64,000 bases of DNA. It comes from Microthyrium microscopicum. Taxonomy: Eukaryota; Ascomycota; Dothideomycetes; Microthyriales; Microthyriaceae. The notes beneath the pieces were generated by a model that saw nothing but the letters and a program-made list of their open reading frames with translations, ran no database searches and had not been told where the DNA came from. The position numbers were made by a program, and so were the translations under genes. The stretch lies in assembly GCA_010405405.1 (NCBI GenBank), contig MU004234.1:2399988-2463987 (forward strand), written 5' to 3'. This document shows positions 1-11,363 of this stretch, piece after piece (position 1 is the stretch's first letter; each line of letters begins with the position of its first letter).

Positions 1-2
1 GT

Positions 3-480
3 GCAAGTGCAGATGGATTACTTCAGGTTTGTGGTTCTCTCCATACAAGTATGACTTCAGCTGACGATCCTATAGCATGCTTTTATGAATTTCGCCTCAC
101 CTCTAGACTCGCTTTCACCATTGGTAAAGGCAGCACGTCATGCGCGTGAAGAAGAGAAACGTAAAAAGCAATCCTCATAGTTTGAGGTCACACCGCGAAT
201 ACGAAATCCAATCAACGATAAATATGCACCACATCCCGAGCCCGCCGCTCAACCACAATTGCCGGAAGTGCAAGTCCAAGCAGAAGCAGAAGAACAGGAA
301 GAATACGATGGAGACAACGACGACGAAGAGACGGCACTTTTGCGTGGTCCACTTCGCATCATCAATGCCTCACCAGCGTCAAGCCTCGAGCAGTTCAAAA
401 CCACCACGATCAAGGAAGCGACTGGCGCCACTGAAGAATGGTCGTTTACAGACGAGGATGGAGTCGATTTCTTTGGTTAA
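3..480 (+). CDS. 3' end of an unknown gene, with an in-frame TAG
   Basis: This is the C-terminal part of a gene that begins before the window; I do not recognise the family. A likely intron lies at 27-75 (GTTTGT start, GCTGAC branch, TATAG end). Joining the flanks gives an open frame with a charged AREEEKRKKQ segment. A TAG at 178-180 interrupts that frame. After it the same frame stays open to 480, with an acidic stretch (EEQEEYDGDNDDEE) and a C-terminus ending EDGVDFFG. Either the TAG is a nonsense change, or 124-180 (GTAAAG...TAG, 57 nt, a multiple of 3) is a short intron. The charged peptide inside that candidate intron looks coding and the interval has no good branch site, so I lean slightly towards a real stop. 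Confidence 0.4.
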
Positions 481-1623
481 GAAAATAACTGCCTCTTGCT
501 TCGTTTGCTGCCGCGAGTTGCACGACGAAGACTATAGAAAGGCCTGATCAACGTATTTGATGTACAATAGAATTGATCATGGCCATTGTTTCAATATTTG
601 GGAGCTGGGGGATCTCAGAGGGAAGTGCTCAGCTCGGAGCCGTCAAGAGTTCAACGGATGAAGGTAATAATGTGTAGGGGATACGGATGTGTAAAGAGGA
701 ACAACGTGGAGGGTGAAGTTCAAGCGAACAGCTTGGGTAATATCAAAGGGGTCTTTTTTCTGTAAAAGTAGTTGGAATGCCACACCCCATACCAAGCGCC
801 ATATTGTCTAGCTGTATTTACATGATATATTGTAAACCGAGCCATGTAAGGTAAACAAAAGGGGATAATATGGCTGTCTCGTCACGTTCAGACACATCTA
901 ATATTTGGTAGGTATACAAGCAACGGGCAATTAGATATAGGCCTACCCTCAAGGAATGCGCCTTCTACTATCATTTTTGTTAGCGAGCGTACACTTGCTC
1001 GCCATCGCAGCCGAGATTTACTAAATCTCTCAAGCGCTCGATGGAGCCAGCGAAGCTGATGAACAGAGCACGCATTTCAGGAGCCACCACATAATCACAA
1101 GAACTGCTGCATCACAGAGGCTGATGAAGATGTATGGGTGACGTAACTCAGCCCTCAAAATAGACCTTGACGAGGAACACAGCGTCCGTGTGTAAAGGTA
1201 AAGCCTGGCAAGCCTGGTCTGGATATCTGCAATTTGAGCTGCCTGATTGGGTTTGAACCCTCAATCACATGAATCAGTGAGCTCAGAGAGGTTTGGCCAG
1301 GTTGAGCGCTATCGATGATGAATAGCAGAGAGAGTGAAGGCGGAATTTGAAGATTAAGCAAATATACATGTTGCTGTTCGATGATGAAGGATTGGAAAGG
1401 CAGAAAGCTACAACTGCATCTTCAAAGTCTTGGTACAAGGAGGTGGCCCCTGCACATCAGATGCTCTTACAAGTTACGCCTCCACATCCAACATCACCAC
1501 CAGTAGTCCACCACCATTCAAGGCACATCACTTTCTCCCCACCGCCAACACTATTTACCAGCTACTTTACTATCCTGATCCTGCCTGGTTTATTCTCCTA
1601 CTCTTCAACAACTGCTGGCCATC
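481..1623. other. intergenic region upstream of hse1
   Basis: I see no credible gene here. The short open frames lack splice context and family motifs. An imperfect hairpin lies at 1244-1267: TGATTG and CAATCA arms enclose GGTT/AACC. The stretch from about 1420 to 1620 is C/T-rich with CCACC and CATCACC runs, as expected for a fungal promoter or 5' leader of the following gene. Confidence 0.5.
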
Positions 1624-4050
1624 ATGTTCCGCGCACAGCAAAATGCCTTTGACGACCTCGTCGGTACGTTTACAGCTTACAAGCTCTCATGACCTAGGGC
1701 GGCCTCAGTCCACCACTGCCCGTTCCCAAGGCCTGCTTTCTCAAAGCCAGAAACTGATGGTGTCTCTTGACGTTGTTACTAACTGTCTGTAGGCAAGGCG
1801 ACCGACGAGAATCTCACCAGCGAGAACTGGGAATACATCATGGTACGTCGCATCATTTCCTGCCGCCTAGTCCACCTTATTCCTCTCTCCATAATCTCTA
1901 CCAACCCGACGAGCTCCCATAACTAACGACTGTCGACTCATAGAACGTCTGCGACAAAGTAGGCGAGAGTGATGCAGGTCCTAAAGATGTCGTCGCCGCA
2001 GTCATCAAACGCCTCGGTCACCGCAATGCGAACGTTCAGTTATACACCCTCGAGCTCGCCAATGCCCTATCTCAGAACTGCGACATCAAAGTACATCGTG
2101 AACTAGCTTCGAAAAGCTTCACTGAAGCTCTTCTACGCCTAGCCAACGAGCGAAACACACATCAAAAAGTCAAGACCAAGATCTTGGAACGTATGACGGA
2201 TTGGGCAGAAATGTTCTCTAGTAACCCAGAACTTGGAATTATGGAGCAAGCATACATGCGCTTGAAAGCTCAAAGTAAGCTGAAATTGAAAATGGCTATG
2301 CGCTATACTAATCATGGCAGATCCTCATCTACACCCTCCTTCACAACCACCGAAGACAATGATTACACAAGCAGATAAACAGCGGGAAGATGATGAGCTT
2401 CAGATGGCACTTGCTCTCTCGATAAAAGAAAAGGAACGGCCGAATCCATCTCACGGAAAAGCTCCTGCCGCTCAGAATAATACATCGCAGCCAGCGGAAA
2501 GCACGATCCCACAACCTGTCGCCGTACCATCTGGGACAACCGCTGCTACCGTTTCTCGTGTGCGAGCCCTCTATGATTTCAACCCAACCGAACAAGGCGA
2601 ACTTCAATTCCGCAAGGGCGATATTATTGCAGTTTTGGAGTCGGTATACAAAGACTGGTGGAAAGGCTCACTTCGAGGTCAAACTGGAATTTTCCCATTA
2701 AATTATGTCGAGAAGCTGCAAGATCCCACACCAGACGAGCTAGAGCGAGAGGCACATATGGAGGCTGAAGTTTTTGCCGAGATCAAGAATGTAGAAAAGC
2801 TTCTTGCTCTGCTGAGCACCAGCGCAGAGAGTGGACGAGGAGACGTCCGGGATAATGAAGAAATAACCGTAAGTGCTTCGTTCGACTTGCTGGCTTTTAC
2901 TTACAGAACAGAAGACACTCTATCACTCAACACTGGCGATTCGCCCGAAGCTTATTGAGCTCATTGGCAAATACTCACAAAAGAAAGGTATGTTTCTTTC
3001 GAGATTTTTATGAAATCATACTGACGATATAAAGATGATTTTACGCAACTGAACGAGAAGTTCATCAAAGCGCGACGAGACTATGAAGGCCTACTCGAAG
3101 CATCAATGTCACAGCCAAGTCGCCAATATGGCAGACCTCCTTATCAAGCTCCTTACAGCCAGCAACAAGATCCATACGCTGGTGGGTATGCAAATCAAGC
3201 GCCGCCAGCCCAACAACAGCAACAACAGCCATACTATCCTGCTGGGCCCTCAGAATCACAGTATCCTCAAGCCAATGGTCCTCAACCATTTTACTTTGTC
3301 CCTCCTTCACAGCAAAACCAAAGCACCCAACAGCTCGCTACACATCACGAAAACAATAGCGCTGAGGATCTGTACTCCGCTCCAAGTAGACCGAACGTGA
3401 ATGCACGGCCACAAAGCATGGCGTTTGATCCAAGAATAGCTGGTGCTCCAGGTGCCCAACCCCAAGAACTTGCCACCGGCTCATTTGACAGTCCTGTTGA
3501 CGGTCGAACAGGTTATCCGCTACCTGGCCAACATGCTCCTCCTCAACAACCCCAGCAACAACCACCGCCCGCTCCGCAAACACAGGCTCCGTCTGCACCA
3601 CCAGGTCAAGCGCCTCCTGGCTATGAACAACAGTACTCCAATGCTCCTCCAAGCTCCAATCAACGCCCCGCCTCTCCCTACGCTGCTCAAGCTCAACAAA
3701 AGCCCGTCAACGCAATCTACTCTCTCCCGTCGCAATCGCAGGCTCGCATTCCCAACCAACAACCGTCAGATCCATATTCGTATGCCGCCCAGCAACGTCC
3801 TCCGACTGCTGGTAGTGTGCCCCCTTCATCCACGTCACCAGTTCAACAACATCAGCCTGGCTACCCCCAGCAAGGCGGACCTGCTCAATCACAACCTCCA
3901 CCTCAAGGAAACGGCTATCCGCCCCAAGGAGCACCACCTGGCGGCGTACCAGCAGGATATCCTCCGCAAGCTGGGTATCCTGGATATCAGTCCTATCAAC
4001 AACCAGGGCGGCCGCGAGAAGCGGAGTGGACTGGGGCAGCTGCGCCATAG
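1624..4050 (+). CDS. hse1: Class E VPS protein Hse1 (ESCRT-0, STAM homologue)
   Basis: Hse1 is the partner of Vps27 in ESCRT-0. It binds ubiquitinated cargo on endosomes and starts sorting into multivesicular bodies. Six exons: 1624-1663, 1793-1842, 1944-2274, 2321-2868, 2912-2987 and 3035-4050, about 686 aa. Residues 1-140 form a VHS domain (start MFRAQQNAFDDL; TLELANALSQNC inside). A ubiquitin-interacting motif lies near 162-180 (DDELQMALALSIKEKE). An SH3 domain lies near 217-275 (RALYDF, DWWKG, GIFPLNYVE). A GAT-like helical region follows (LIELIGKYSQKKDDF). The last third is Gln/Pro/Tyr-rich low complexity, which is normal for fungal Hse1. Exon 5 is set at 2912 because only that acceptor restores the conserved LYHSTLAIRPKL frame. 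The gene is convergent with cyb5. Confidence 0.93.
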
Positions 4051-4499
4051 GGAGGCGTGTGATAGCTCGAAATGGATCATTTGTACATAATGAATGGATG
4101 GATGGAACCAAGTGATTGTGCTTTTACCACTGTCTTCTCTTTTGCTTTTGGTGCAAAAATTGTTAGCGTGGCGCGGGCTGGGTGAATAATTAAGAATGAT
4201 GATCTTCACAATCTAGGCTTTTGTCGCTTGCAGTCTTCCTCCATGATGTTTTTTGTGTTGGTGATATAATTAAACCAGTCGATTATGCCTGCCTTTCCCT
4301 ATCCTATATAAATTGACGTATAACTGAAATCTACAGGATATCCACGTCCCAAACTGATCTCTCGCCCTCTCTTGGCCATCACCTTCCTTGCCACCCACAG
4401 TATGCCGTGACTCTGCATCCAGTCCCAACTTTTCCTAGAGTAGTGTCCAATATTCACCCCATCCTCACACTTTCTTATCCGTCTTAACTTGATAGAGCT
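4051..4499. other. convergent 3' region between hse1 and cyb5
   Basis: These 449 bases hold the 3' untranslated ends of two convergent genes. They are T/A-rich with a CCTATATAAATTGA run near 4300. No open frame is supportable. Confidence 0.5.
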
Positions 4500-5033
4500 C
4501 TACTGTTTCGCCTGCTGACTCTGCAAATACGTGTATCCAGCATACGCAGCCGCGCCACCAATCAAGATAACGGCATAAAGACCAATACCAAAGCTCGTAG
4601 CATCGCCACTCGAAGAGGAGGAAGAAGTGTTTGGTGCCTGGACTTTAGGAACTGGATCGCCGGGCTATTAACATTTTCGGTGATTAGCATGTGATCTTCA
4701 TCTCTAGCCAAGCAGAAGGAAGGGGTGTATTTACGCTGCGCTTTAGTTGTCCGACTAGCAAGCCTTCGAGGATTTCGCGCGCTTCGTCGCTGTGGCCGAC
4801 GTCTTCAAAGGCTTCGGTGGCGTCTTGGCCGGCTACGTCGAGGAGGACTTCTTCGCCGCCGCTGAGTGGATTTGTTAGTGATATGGATGATGGTATGGGG
4901 AAAAGGGGGGAGCGTACGGATGTTCATCGACGAAGGGGGTGGCGTTGTAGACGACGTCGTGGATTACCATGTACAGGTCTTTCTTTGTCGCGTGGGCCGA
5001 GACGTCGGCGTAGGTGAGTTCTTTTTCGGCCAT
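4500..5033 (-). CDS. cyb5: Cytochrome b5, membrane-anchored
   Basis: This is a small haem protein of the ER (or outer mitochondrial) membrane that passes electrons to desaturases, sterol enzymes and P450s. Three exons on the minus strand: 5033-4918, 4861-4735 and 4664-4500, giving 135 aa. The N-terminus [14 protein letters not shown] and the haem-binding HPGG (spanning the first splice junction) and GHS motifs supply the two axial histidines. A Ser-rich linker leads to a C-terminal hydrophobic anchor ([20 protein letters not shown]) and a short tail ending QQAKQ. The length matches the family. The in-phase junctions make this gene model firm. Confidence 0.93.
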
Positions 5034-6180
5034 GGTTCTTGTTGGAGCGATTGTGGATTGTGGATGACTAGGGGCGCGCTGAGCAGGAGATGTGGATGGT
5101 GAGGAGGAAGGGAGGGAGGAGTTGATTCAGGTGATGAGTTGTTGGATAGGGTTGTACAAGGTGGAGAGAGATAGAGATGGTTTGCTGGTGGTTGAATGGG
5201 AAAAGATTAAATGGTTGAGTTGCGGAACGGGAGACTTTCTTCAATCTGGCTGGTTTGATTGGCTGATGGCGGCTTTGCTTCCGTCGCGCGTAGGGTATTT
5301 TTATGGGAAGAGCCTCTAGACTTTTTGGACCCTTCAATCAACGACTTTTAGGCTGCAGGACGGATCTCGGAATCGGGAGTTCTTTTATCTGTTCATCGCC
5401 TATTTCTTGTTTGATAGCTCTTTGATAGCTTTTTGGAGTCGGAACGGATGCTGGAGGGATATCATTTCCCTGTCAGATGAACTGACCGCTAAACCTCACT
5501 CCCGTTCTATCCGTCTCCTAAGATACTTTGCCTTTTGGGGGTCGCCATAACTCTTTTCGACTGTCATTTTTATTGTCTACTTCGAGTTTGTATGAAGCTA
5601 CAATGTCTAAGAGCTAGCGGAGCAGTATGCGCCTACTCTTGACCTTCTGTCAAGACAAGCTGCCGTCAAATTCCCGCATTTCGCACAACCAAATTAGGAG
5701 AGGCGAGAAATCTTGATGCTTGTGCTGGAAAGTTGAGTGAGCTACTTATGTGAAGCTGATAGGAGACATTTTTGATATCAAGCATAGCAGATGTCAGGGT
5801 CTGGTAACGCTGCTACAGTGCTACTAGTGCTCAAAATCATAACATTGTGAAGTCGTTCATTCTTTTATAGGCATTTCAGGGGCATTCATAGACGCTCAAT
5901 ATCGAAAACAATTCACTTGAGTGCTACGTTACAAATCGACCTTGATCATGGGAAGTTGCGTATGGATGCCCGAAGGAAGTTTGTTCACCTCACCCGCTTC
6001 GTTCTCGTTGGCCCTCAAACTACCTCCCATCCACCCATTTCCGCTCCCAAAGATTCTATACACCTGCACATCATCGCATTGTGCCAAACAACCTGTTGAC
6101 TCAATCAAATACTTCCCACATCTGCAAGAGCTAGGATCAAACGCCGCAAGGCGCGGATTTGCCTCATCGAAGAAGAGACC
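5034..6180. other. divergent promoter region between cyb5 and rrd1
   Basis: This 1.15-kb region separates two divergently transcribed genes. The open frames here are short and without recognisable domains. An open frame antisense to the start of rrd1 (5929-6336) has no ATG and is treated as chance. I see no repeat or RNA gene. Confidence 0.45.
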
Positions 6181-7759
6181 ATGGCATCCGCTGGGCGCCG
6201 CCCAAGGCTCACGATTCTGAGCACAAATCAGCGGCTGGCATTTCAAACACCCGTGAAAAAGATCAATGATGGAAATGATGTACAATTCTGGCTTCAAAGC
6301 AAAGCCTACTCGGAGGTCATGACGTTCCTCCTCCAACTCAACATCGCCATGTTCCCCGTTGAGGGTCCACCCTCGTCAACAACATCTCCAATTTTCTCAG
6401 AAACAATAACAAAATTACAAAACCTCATATCCAAGCTCTCCGATTATATTGATGAAGCGCCGCCGGATCCCGGACCGCGAAGATTTGGCAACATCAGCTT
6501 TCGAAGATGGTACGAGATTGTCGAGCTTAGAATCAACAATTTACTTCTAGAAAGTTTACCCAAAACTGTGGTATCATCTCATAGTGCTGCCGATGCACAT
6601 TCTAGTGCCCTTAACGAGCTGGAAATGTACCTCATGGGAAGCTTTGGAAGCCCACAACGACTGGACTATGGCACTGGGCATGAGCTTAGTTTCCTTGCCT
6701 TTCTTGCCGGCATTTGGAAGCTTGAAGGCTTTGCCTTCGCCGAAGAATCACACACAGAAGGAGATATAGAACGACAAATCGTTGTAGGACTGATAATACC
6801 GTACGTTCAAGATTCATGTCTAGGTAAGACTTACTGACGAGGTTCAAGATATCTAAGCCTGGTCAGAAGGCTTATTGGTATCTACAACCTAGAACCAGCC
6901 GGTTCACATGGAGTTTGGGGCCTGGATGATCACGCTTTTCTACCATATATATTCGGTTCTGCTCAGCTTTCACCTTCGATACCGATAAATGCTGTCGCCG
7001 TTCCGCAAGAAGGATCCGCACCTGGGGCTCCGAATCCTGCGGAAGTTGCGAAGAAAAAGTCTGTTGATGGGTGGAGAGGGCGAAACATGTATTTCGATGC
7101 CATCGGATTCATCTACGATGTCAAAACGGGTCCTTTCTGGGAGCATAGCCCAATGTTGTATGACATCTCTGGTGTGCCAGCTGGCTGGGCAAAAATAAAC
7201 AAGGTAATCGCCCCCAACTCTTGTGCATAAACTATACTAAGTGCAACATAAGGGCATGCTGAAGATGTACCACGCCGAAGTCCTCTCAAAGTTCCCGGTG
7301 GTTCAACATTTTCCATTTGGCGCGCTCTTCCCATGGGAACAAGATACAAATGCTGCCACACAAGCAAAGTCTATCCATGCAGACAGCCAACCTCAATCAA
7401 AACCTTCGACGCCTTCCACGGGTCCTTCCATGGTGTCAGGTCCTCAGGCTGGTATGCAAGCGCCATGGGCTACTTCAAGGACGGGAAATAGTTCCTTGTC
7501 GTCTAGTGGTATATCGACGCCGACGGCTACTGCTCGAATGGCTCCTCCGCAGACTGGAGCTCCATGGACACGTCAAGCTCAGGCTGTACCAGTTACGTCT
7601 ACTCGCATGCCGTCAAGAATGTCCCCTGCAACGGGTGCTCCTTGGGCTACTGGAAGTCAAGCTCGAGTGGATGGACAGGCACAGTCAGTCGTTGATACAG
7701 GACAGAGCCTGGAGTCTGTCTTACCAAAGAGTGCGTATGGCAAGCCAGACAAGAATTAG
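6181..7759 (+). CDS. rrd1: PP2A phosphatase activator (PTPA), Rrd1 type
   Basis: This is a peptidyl-prolyl isomerase that activates protein phosphatase 2A-type enzymes. Three exons: 6181-6800, 6849-7203 and 7253-7759, about 493 aa. Family motifs run in order: the N-terminal [12 protein letters not shown] with FLLQLN, then [11 protein letters not shown], the conserved [31 protein letters not shown], a [20 protein letters not shown] segment, and [17 protein letters not shown]. After about residue 355 a Ser/Thr/Pro/Gln-rich tail repeats an APWA(T/R) motif (GAPWTRQ, GAPWATG), which I know from fungal Rrd1 rather than Rrd2. The ATG at 6181 is the first usable one, and a further upstream exon cannot be excluded. 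Confidence 0.9.
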
Positions 7760-7923
7760 ACTCGACTAGTTCTGGTATCCTAGCAATATGAGCTCTTCGG
7801 ATCAATGTTCAAGTATCTCACTAGTGCTAGAGGTGTTCTATCAATCGAGCTATACTGTACGCCAATGAGCCTTCCGTCCAGCTCCTCCAGTTAGCATGTG
7901 TCTGATTCGTTTTTGGATTTTTC

Positions 7924-9446
7924 AGGTAATCTATCATGAAGAGCCAAGTTATGTGTTGTGGCCACCCGAAACATATCTTGTTCCAATGCTTCGAAATTTC
8001 TCACTGCCTGATTGGCTGTCTGTTTTCAATGGAGACGACTGGAAAGATTACATTCTGCAGCCGGAGTAAGTTGATGTCTTCTAGTTTAGTCCACTAAAAA
8101 TGCCTGAAGGCTAGGTTACCTCATCACATAGCGAATATCCGAGTAAAGGTAACTTGTTTGCTATTCACATGACCCTTGTGATACCTCTTGAGCACAATGA
8201 TTATGACCCTTCAAATAGGTTACGAGTCATGTTTGGCTCTTTGCCCCGTCGTCTTTCCGATAAAGTCACTCAATTTCGTCCTATGAAGTTAGTTCGAACG
8301 CTACCTGCTCTTTTGCCGTTGACAAGTGGAAGTCTGAAGGACTGCTTACAAACAGACCATTAAGAACACCCAGTCAAGTACACGTCGTGGGTCCTACAGC
8401 AGCTCCAGGGTGTCGCCGATGGTGTTGAAATTATCCACCGAAAGGGAGTACGAACTGGAGAAACAACATACTCGAGCACAGCTTTCTCTGCTAACATCTC
8501 CTTCTGATGGCTGCCGCTGGATCGAATCTCATAAAAGGTCCTGGCCAGTGGCAAGGCCAAGGTCCTCGACCTGAAGTCACCGGTGGCTTTCAGCACGACA
8601 TCTCTCCTTAAATCTACTGACATTTCGCAACCAACCCAAGAAATTGAAGGCACTAGAGGCAGAATTCGGCCGAATCGTTCTCGCGGACTTTGGGTTGACA
8701 AAGTTCAAGATGTTCAATACTTTTAACACCAGAGAAATGGACAGCACGGCGTGGACTGCCAGCCTGACTGGAGTGCCGACATAACCTCCACCCGAAATTG
8801 ACACTCAAGGTTAGTGGACATCTTCGACGCAATTTGGCGGTAAGATGTTGTATGACGACCCTAGACTGACATCTTCAGCTACGAGTGAAACTCGAATCGT
8901 GACTCGGTCGAAAGATACATGCGCCTTGGCCTGCATAATGTTTGAGTTTATGGTTTGGCCCCGAGAAGGTAATCAAGGCCTAAACCCTTCTAAGAATGAG
9001 AGGTGCGGTGAACATTCTAGGACAATCAAAGAGATGCAGTCCACTGACGAGGTCGAAGGGTAAAAGATTGCACCTACCATAGCTCCCATCCTTATGCCAG
9101 TATCAGTATAGATTGCTTCTATTGCCTCGACTTTGATGCACAGCCCAAACTTAAAGAAAGTGTAATTGAGCAAATAAAGAGAATTCGAGAGCATGATCAG
9201 CCTTGGACTTCCAACAGTGCGGATCTGATCGAAGATTGTCTTAGGGTCAATCCTGGGGATAGACTGCTTGCTTCGGACATGGCTTCTCGAGTTGGAAAGA
9301 TTGCATATATGTTTGACAAACTAAACACCAGAGATAACAGAGCTTGGAGTCGTACCTCAGCGAGTCCAAGTATGTCGCAGACTCCATATACCTCAGGTTC
9401 AGTCTACTGGTCAGGAGAGAGAAATGGCGGGAAAGATTGTAATTGA
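7924..9446 (+). pseudogene. Decayed protein kinase pseudogene
   Basis: Pieces of a serine/threonine kinase appear in the right order but in different frames, separated by stops. Near 7930-8068: YHEEPSYVLWPPETY. Near 8378-8430: a kinase helix-like QQLQGVADGVEIIH. Near 8597-8714: the catalytic-loop region (HDISP) followed by GRIVLADFGLTKFK with the DFG metal site. Near 8715-8970: a T-loop and APE-like piece (PPEID) and LACIMFEFMVWPREG (subdomain IX). From about 9129 to 9446: the C-lobe (LIEDCLRVNPGDRLLASDM). The usual ATP-binding lysine region cannot be recovered. The style matches the large fungal-specific kinase families often linked to HET-type proteins. No functional product is expected. 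Confidence 0.75.
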
Positions 9447-9562
9447 ATCCCCCTCAGATGATGCTTGAGCTAGGCGTAGTTTTTGCGATTTTCTTGTGGC
9501 TCATTGGCACTTGATACCTTTGATGTTACATGAGGGAGAAAGCACTCGGTAAACAAGTGCAG

Positions 9563-9666
9563 TTGATGGGGGACATGATACTTGATGGGGGACATGATAC
9601 TTGATGGGGGACATGATACTTGATGGGGGACATGATACTTGATGGGGGACATGATACTTGATGGGA
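9563..9666. repeat. 19-bp tandem repeat, five copies plus a partial
   Basis: Five exact head-to-tail copies of TTGATGGGGGACATGATAC start at 9563, 9582, 9601, 9620 and 9639. A partial copy (TTGATGGGA) follows at 9658. Perfect identity implies recent expansion. The array ends about 280 bp upstream of the start codon of the next gene. Confidence 0.95.
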
Positions 9667-9948
9667 GTAGGTAAGATGGAGTTAAAACTTGATACGAAGT
9701 AGACCTGGAAGCAGGAAATTGCACTCGCTTCGGCCTGCCCTTTTCAACCCACGACTCCCTTCGGTGCCCTCACCTTCTGACCCAAGCTCCCAACGTAAAC
9801 AACCTCATCTCTCTCTTCTTCATCTTCTTCAACTTCACGAAAACATCTCCACTTCTCGCACCAACAACTTCTATTCTTTGATCATCTCCCTCGTTATCTG
9901 CCATCGCCCCATTTATTGACCACCACATCTTATCACCACACCGCAAAT

Positions 9949-10516
9949 ATGCCTGGAGTTCGTAAGTCACACCTACCCGCCATGCTTATCTATCGTCTTT
10001 GTACATATGGCAGTCCCTAATATCTCATCTAATCTAGCACCGGACACAATGGACAAGCTCAAGAACATTGCCAAAGGCTTGTTCAAGCGCAAGAAGAAGA
10101 CCGATACCACAACTCCAGCCCCAACAACCACCACTGCTGCCGAGTCTTCTACCAATGCGACCAAACCGACCGAAACTGCCCCTCCAGCCCCGGCCCCAGC
10201 GACTACTCCAGCTCCCACCAGTACTGAACCATCGACTATTCCAGCTCCCACCAGCGCTGAACCATCGACTGCTGAGCCACCCGCTCCGGCACCCGCTCCT
10301 CCAGTAGCTTCTGAAGCGCCCAAGGCTGTCGAGACCTCAGCAGTTCCCACCCCAGCAGCTCCTGCGGCCAGCGCACCCACTGCGGCCCCACCAGTTGAGG
10401 AGACACCAACAGCTCCAGTATCTACCCCGGCTGAACCAACAGCCACATCTACAGCAGTTCCGACCGAGGGCATGTCAGCGACAAGTGGTCCCTTAGGGGA
10501 GGCGGCTCATAAGTAG
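9949..10516 (+). CDS. Hypothetical Pro/Ala/Thr-rich protein
   Basis: I do not recognise this gene. Two exons, 9949-9961 and 10038-10516, give about 163 aa. The 13-nt first exon (MPGV plus one base) is joined through a GTAAGT...TAG intron. Only this keeps the frame, and a start at the internal Met (DTMDKLKNIAKGL) is the alternative. The N-terminus is a basic amphipathic segment (MDKLKNIAKGLFKRKKK). The remaining 130 residues are low-complexity Ala/Pro/Thr/Ser with imperfect repeats (PAPTSTEPST, PAPTSAEPST). There is no signal peptide or membrane segment, so the protein is probably cytosolic or peripheral to a membrane. A C/T-rich leader upstream (9770-9945) supports real transcription. Tandem-repeat blocks flank the gene on both sides. 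Confidence 0.7.
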
Positions 10517-11363
10517 GAAGAGCAGCCGCGGATCCACCCGTGGGATTACGGTCATGGTCTACTTTGTGAGTTTTTTTGATGAGCTCTGGCTAGCTCCCAG
10601 CCTGAAACCCAGAAATATCAGAGATTCCAGGCTGATTTATGTATAGAACGTGAAAGTTGTGAAAAGACGATCGCTTGCGATGGTCACCAACAACTCTTTT
10701 GGGGAAGAAAGCCTCTGATGGGAGATAGAGCACCTGATGGGGAAAAGAGCCTGTCGTTGTGTTCTGGCTTTATTGTGTTTTTATCGATATTCTGTCTTCC
10801 GATGGTCACCAACAACTCTTATGGGAAAGAAAGCCTCTGATGGGAGATAGAGCACTTGATGGGGAAAATAGCCTGTCATTGTGTTATGGTTTTATTGTTT
10901 GTTTTTATCGATATTCTGTCCTCTTTTCAAATGTTTTGCTTCGTCTATACCCCGGTAACTCTTAGTCTTAATCAACAATGATCGATTTGGTTGTTTGTGA
11001 TCAACCCTTCCCTGGGTGAACAAATTTCCCATCGACTACGATGTTCACCATATGCTACGCAAATTATCGAGTGCGTTGGTCGCCATCTAGTGCGTAAAAA
11101 AGATGCTGGTGTATCAAATGCGATGGGAGTTGAATGACCATCATAGTTGAAAGTAGTAACTGGCTCACCAGCTTTGATGCTAGAGAGTCACTATTATCTT
11201 GAAAGTGGCCTCGTGAAGTGGTTGAACATTGGCTCAAGAATTGAAGGGACCCAAGTGATAGAGCCAGCAACCCTAGCCCTAGGGGATCTGCCATATCTTA
11301 ATGCCTGGCGTTAGCGGATCGTGTGCCATCATCAACATCTCCTTTACCCAAATTCCGCCCAAA
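10517..11363. other. intergenic region with a direct duplication
   Basis: This region holds the 3' end of the preceding gene, a 122-bp direct duplication (10679-10922, listed separately) and the promoter of the ArfGAP gene. I see no further gene. Confidence 0.5.
10679..10922. repeat. Direct tandem duplication, unit about 122 bp
   Basis: Copy 1 (10679-10800) and copy 2 (10801-10922) both begin GATGGTCACCAACAACTCTT and both end ATCGATATTCTGTC. They differ by scattered substitutions and 1-2-bp indels. Each copy contains GATGGGAGATAGAGCAC followed by TTGATGGGGAAAA or CCTGATGGGGAAAA, echoing the TTGATGGGGG core of the 19-bp array upstream of the same gene. Confidence 0.9.

Noticed and set aside
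1240-1330. tRNA-like GGGTTTGAACCC stretch
   Set aside because: No acceptor stem or anticodon arm can be paired around it.
2881-2958. Stop-terminated frame at the fourth hse1 exon (ending SPEAY)
   Set aside because: It is intron read-through; the acceptor at 2911 restores the conserved frame.
5929-6336. 135-codon minus-strand frame rich in Cys, overlapping the start of rrd1
   Set aside because: It has no ATG at its start, overlaps a well-supported gene on the other strand, and matches no family I know.
9563-9666. CRISPR-like array
   Set aside because: The units are directly adjacent with no spacers, and the genome is eukaryotic.
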